A DNA stretch of 64,000 nucleotides from Microbacterium protaetiae (GTDB lineage Bacteria > Actinomycetota > Actinomycetes > Actinomycetales > Microbacteriaceae), in NCBI RefSeq assembly GCF_004135285.1, contig NZ_CP035494.1, positions 3,726,484 through 3,790,483 on the forward strand, read 5' to 3'. Shown one piece after another: positions 61,150 to 64,000 of the stretch; positions within the stretch are counted from its first letter, which is position 1; each line of letters begins with the position of its first letter. Under the pieces are notes generated by a model. That model was given only the letters and a program-made list of their open reading frames with translations. It had not been told where the DNA came from and did no database searches. The translations under genes were made by a program, and so were the position numbers.

Positions 61150-62277
61150 GTGCGCCACCAAGATCTCGACACCGCCGTCGACGACTCCGTCGCCGCGGGC
61201 GTTCCCCTCGTCATCGCCGGAGTGACTGACGCGGATGCCACGAGCTATCTGCATGCGGCCGGCGCCGCGCCCGACACCGTCATCGCGCTGTACTCGGCGA
61301 CGAAGGCGTTCACCGCGACGGCGGCGCTGCAGTGCGTCGAAGACGGCCTCATCGACCTTGACGCGCCGGCCCGGGAGTACGTGCCCGAGATCGCGGCGCT
61401 GCAGGTGCTCGAAGACCTCGGCGACGACGGCACCGTACGCAGCCGGCCGCCCACACGCGACATCACGCCGCGCATGCTGCTGCTGCACACCTCGGGCCTG
61501 GCGTACGACATGTTCGACAAGCGCTACGCGCTTCTGGCACGCGAGCGGATGCGGCATCCCTCATCGACTCCGCTGTGGGATTCGATCAACACTCCGCTGC
61601 TGCATGACCCGGGCGAGCGATGGACCTACGGAACCTCGATGGACTGGATGGGCCTTGTCATCGCCGCGGTGCGCGGCAAGCGCCTCGATGACGTGTTCGC
61701 CGAGCGCATCTACGCGCCGTGCGGCATGACCTCGACGTCGTTCGACATCTCCCCCGACATGCGCGCGCGGCTCTCGCGGGTGTACCGGCACCAGCGCGAC
61801 GGGTCGATAGTGCCGACCAAGGTGTCTCCGCCCGACACCCCCGAACTCGACATGGGTGGGCAAGGTCTCTTCTCGACCGTGTCCGACCTGCTCGCGTTGC
61901 TGCGCGTGTGGCTGGGTGACGGATCGGCGCCAGGCGGCCAGGTGCTGCGACCCGACACGCTCGCGTGGGCCGTGCAGGGCGCGCCGGGCGTCGAACCCAC
62001 TCCCCTACCCTCAGCCATTCCCGCACTCACGCGCGAGGCCGACTTCTTTCCCGGACAGCGCAAAAGCTGGGCGTACTCGTTCCTGCGCAACGAAGACGAC
62101 GTTGCCGACGGGCGCCGCGCGGGATCACTGACCTGGGCGGGCCTGCCGAACGTCTTCTACTGGATCGACCGCGCTTCGGGTGTGGCGGCGGTGTGGGCAT
62201 CGCAACTGCTGCCGTTCTTCGACCCGCTGTGCGAAGAAGGGGTGGAGGCGTTCGAGAAAGCCGTGTATGCGGAGTGA
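61150..62277 (+). CDS. Beta-lactamase-fold serine hydrolase
   Basis: 375-residue class C beta-lactamase/esterase-type protein. SxxK active site is S49-A-T-K52 in IALYSATKAFTATAAL; TYGTSMDWMG is in the position of the YxN motif. No signal peptide, so cytoplasmic and more likely an esterase or D-amino-acid peptidase than a beta-lactamase. GTG 61150 fits the family N-terminus; longer in-frame starts exist upstream. Confidence 0.88.
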   Translation: MRHQDLDTAVDDSVAAGVPLVIAGVTDADATSYLHAAGAAPDTVIALYSATKAFTATAALQCVEDGLIDLDAPAREYVPEIAALQVLEDLGDDGTVRSRPPTRDITPRMLLLHTSGLAYDMFDKRYALLARERMRHPSSTPLWDSINTPLLHDPGERWTYGTSMDWMGLVIAAVRGKRLDDVFAERIYAPCGMTSTSFDISPDMRARLSRVYRHQRDGSIVPTKVSPPDTPELDMGGQGLFSTVSDLLALLRVWLGDGSAPGGQVLRPDTLAWAVQGAPGVEPTPLPSAIPALTREADFFPGQRKSWAYSFLRNEDDVADGRRAGSLTWAGLPNVFYWIDRASGVAAVWASQLLPFFDPLCEEGVEAFEKAVYAE

Positions 62278-62301
62278 GGCTCGTTTCGACTCGCTTCGCT
62301 C

Positions 62302-62386
62302 GCTCAACGAGCAGGGAGGATGCCGCTCAACGAGCGGAGAGGATGCCGCTCAACGAGCGGTGACGGCGCCGCTCAACGAACGGGGG
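62302..62386. repeat. 23-bp tandem repeat, 3.7 copies
   Basis: Units at 62302-62324, 62325-62347, 62348-62370 and a partial at 62371-62386, each beginning GCTCAACGA(G/A)C. The first two end in GGATGCC. Preceded by GCTCGTT (62279-62285), complementary to AACGAGC (62306-62312). It fills the convergent gap and runs over the 3' end of the oxidoreductase gene. Confidence 0.9.
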
Positions 62387-63344
62387 CGTCGGGGACGATC
62401 ACGAGGCGAGAGCCCCGCAGATCGGTGCGCTGCCACGCCTCGGCGATCGTGCTCAGCGGCATCGTGGTGACATCGATCACGAGATCGCCCGCACGCACCC
62501 ATTCGACGACCTGGCCATAGGCCTCGGCCATGCCCGCCATGAGATTGCGCGCAGCGCCGTAGATCTCCAGCCCCGAGGTGCGCAGCGCGCGCGCCGGAAT
62601 CTCGAAGGTCTCACCGGCCGACTCGCCCACCTGCACGAGGCGCGTCGGCGTGCCGAGCGCGAACGTCTCGGGAATGAGCGACTCACAGAGCAGGTGCGTC
62701 GGACGCCCCCAGAGAAAATCCACGACCACGTCGTAGCCGTCGCCGGCCGCGTCGCGATAGGCGCGCACGAGGTCGTCGTCGGCAACATCGGTGGTGATGA
62801 CAGCATCGGCGCCGAGTTCGGCGAGCGATGCAAGAGCTGCGGCATCCCGCCCCGTCGCCACCACGCGCCCGGCGCCCAGAAGACGGGCTATCTGCACGGC
62901 CAGTCGGCCCGCAACGCCGGTCGCGCCCTGTACCAAGACGGTCTCGCCCGGCTTCAGCTCGGCCGCCGTCCGCATGCTCATTCCGGTGATCGCCGACGAC
63001 ATCACCGCGGCGATCTCGGGGGCGATGCCCTCGGGAATCGGCGCCCAGTGCCCTTCGGTGACAACGACATACTCAGCGAGCGCACCGCGCGGCGGCTCGA
63101 GTCCGCCGAATCCGACGAGGGTGCCGCCGGGCGTGCGTCCGATGCCGTCGAAGCAGGGAATCGCGGGCAGCGCCGCCTGGAACGGCGCCGAGGTATAGTG
63201 CTGGCCCGCAACGATCGCCCGGTCGACGTTCTCAACGGCGACCGCCTCGACCCGCAGGATCGCCTCGCCCTGCGCTGCGACCGGATCGGCGACCTCACGA
63301 TAGACCGGAACCGCCCCGCGGTGGTCGACAACAGCAGCCTTCAT
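62373..63344 (-). CDS. Zinc-type alcohol dehydrogenase-like quinone oxidoreductase
   Basis: 323-residue medium-chain reductase without the structural-zinc cysteine cluster, hence the quinone oxidoreductase branch. NAD(P) loop VQGATGVAGRLAVQIARLLGA; no catalytic-zinc ligands evident. ATG 63344 is chosen with AGGA upstream. Divergent from a TetR gene with palindromes between them, so TetR-controlled. The extreme 3' end lies in the 23-bp repeat. Confidence 0.9.
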   Translation of the reverse strand: MKAAVVDHRGAVPVYREVADPVAAQGEAILRVEAVAVENVDRAIVAGQHYTSAPFQAALPAIPCFDGIGRTPGGTLVGFGGLEPPRGALAEYVVVTEGHWAPIPEGIAPEIAAVMSSAITGMSMRTAAELKPGETVLVQGATGVAGRLAVQIARLLGAGRVVATGRDAAALASLAELGADAVITTDVADDDLVRAYRDAAGDGYDVVVDFLWGRPTHLLCESLIPETFALGTPTRLVQVGESAGETFEIPARALRTSGLEIYGAARNLMAGMAEAYGQVVEWVRAGDLVIDVTTMPLSTIAEAWQRTDLRGSRLVIVPDAPVR

Positions 63345-63355
63345 CTCAGCTATCC

Positions 63356-63403
63356 TCTCTCGAACAGTGTTCGAGAGATATCGTATCTCACACTGTTCGA
63401 GAG
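63356..63403. promoter_or_regulatory. TetR-type operator cluster
   Basis: A near-23-bp perfect palindrome (63356-63378: TCTCTCGAAC-AGT-GTTCGAGAGA), overlapping a second dyad GAGATA-TCG-TATCTC (63375-63389), then a half-site GTTCGAGAG (63395-63403). It occupies the whole divergent promoter region. Confidence 0.85.
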
Positions 63404-63424
63404 CGATCACGAGAGTGGGCACTT

Positions 63425-64000
63425 ATGGCGCTGACGCGGGATGCCGTGGTGACGACCGCCCTCGAACTCGTCGACGCCGAGGGGCTCGACGCCGTCACGA
63501 TGCGCACACTCGCTCGCCGCGCAGGAGTGACCGCATCTACGCTCTACTGGCACATTCGCGACAAGGACGAACTGCGCGAGGCGCTGGCCGACCGCATCAT
63601 GGCGCCGGCACTGGCGAAGCTTTCGTCGCTGGAGACGACCGCGGGCGAGAGGGAGTGGCTGTTCGCGGCATCCGTCGTTCTTCGCGATGCCCTGCGCGCT
63701 CACCGCGACGGCGCGCGGATCGTCGCTGAGGCACGCGATTCTTTCGCCCGCAGCGAGTTCTCGGACGCCGCAATGACCGCGCTCGTCGCGCGCGGCGTCG
63801 CCCTCGCCAACGCGCGCATCCGTGTGCTGGCCGCCGAGCGGTTCACGGTCGGCTATGTGCTCGAGGAACAGGCGCCGGTGCCCTCGCGCGCCGGTCCCGA
63901 TCTGAGCGAGCTCGAGCGACGGATACCGACCGTCATCAGGGCCATTCGCGAATACTTCGCCGCCGGCCACACTCCCGACGACGTGTTCACCGACACGCTG
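63425..64000 (+). CDS. TetR/AcrR-family regulator (C-terminus cut by window edge)
   Basis: 192 codons present with no stop. N-terminal HTH (TMRTLARRAGVTASTLYWHI, about 25-44) followed by a TetR_C-like ligand domain. Divergent from the quinone oxidoreductase, with its operator-like palindromes 22-69 bp upstream of the ATG. It is expected to repress both genes and respond to an unidentified, probably reactive small molecule. Confidence 0.9.
   Translation, partial: MALTRDAVVTTALELVDAEGLDAVTMRTLARRAGVTASTLYWHIRDKDELREALADRIMAPALAKLSSLETTAGEREWLFAASVVLRDALRAHRDGARIVAEARDSFARSEFSDAAMTALVARGVALANARIRVLAAERFTVGYVLEEQAPVPSRAGPDLSELERRIPTVIRAIREYFAAGHTPDDVFTDTL

Overview
The window is high-GC DNA from an actinomycete, most likely a Microbacteriaceae member close to Microbacterium (inference from gene content: a division and cell-wall (dcw) cluster without ftsA, DivIVA/Wag31 and SepF beside ftsZ, a PASTA-type Ser/Thr kinase, a GarA-type FHA protein, class II DAHP synthase, DUF3040 and DUF3043 proteins). 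It is almost entirely coding. I found no tRNA, rRNA, CRISPR array or complete insertion sequence.

Layout. 1-5.9 kb: cytochrome c oxidase (ctaD cut by the left edge, ctaC), an A-type Fe-S carrier, an M20 dipeptidase, a DUF3043 membrane protein, pyrD and nrdR. 5.9-13.8 kb: hisD, a membrane protein with a hexapeptide-repeat region, dnaE, and an acyl-CoA synthetase broken by a single-base frameshift. 13.8-32.8 kb: a long minus-strand cell-wall and division block, in transcription order mraZ, rsmH, ftsL-like, ftsI, murF, mraY, murD, ftsW, murG, murC, ftsQ, ftsZ, yggS, sepF, yggT, divIVA, lspA, rluD. Two things stand out: murE is absent between ftsI and murF, and a two-gene opposite-strand operon (membrane protein plus YtrA-like GntR regulator) sits between murG and murC. 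33-42.4 kb: a DUF3040 protein with a clear terminator, a polyprenyl diphosphate synthase, an Rv2175c-like DNA-binding protein, a triple-LysM secreted protein, a PknB-like PASTA kinase, aroG, an acyltransferase and a FadD15-like ligase.

42.4-43.9 kb is the most unusual stretch. One gene, for a protein with an AbiEi-like N-terminus and a PD-(D/E)XK-like C-terminus, lies between two inverted complex repeats, each built from four 15-bp words with identical 4-0-4 spacing. It separates fadD from def. After it come def, a ParA/MinD-like ATPase with a very acidic repetitive N-terminus, pyruvate carboxylase, and a regulatory group (ParA, two MerR-type proteins including an FtsR-like one, GarA). Then follow copC, lpd, a CYTH protein, the mmsA-mmsB valine-catabolism pair with a divergent LysR gene, a YihY protein, a lone prepilin peptidase, a beta-lactamase-fold hydrolase, and a quinone-oxidoreductase/TetR divergent pair cut by the right edge.

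Cross-cutting signals. Many genes carry a TANNNT -10 box ending 6-9 nt before an ATG/GTG with no leader (dipeptidase, nrdR, hisD, dnaE, the broken acyl-CoA synthetase, murC, the 21.4-kb membrane protein, polyprenyl synthase, pknB, aroG, parA, copC, lpd, the 54.5-kb small protein), so leaderless transcription looks common. A short word, GGATGCC/GGCATCC, recurs on both strands, in genes, in tandem arrays and as an intergenic hairpin. Functional links visible here: the PASTA kinase and its probable FHA substrate GarA, GarA next to the E3 subunit gene lpd, and FtsR together with a dyad-rich ftsZ leader.
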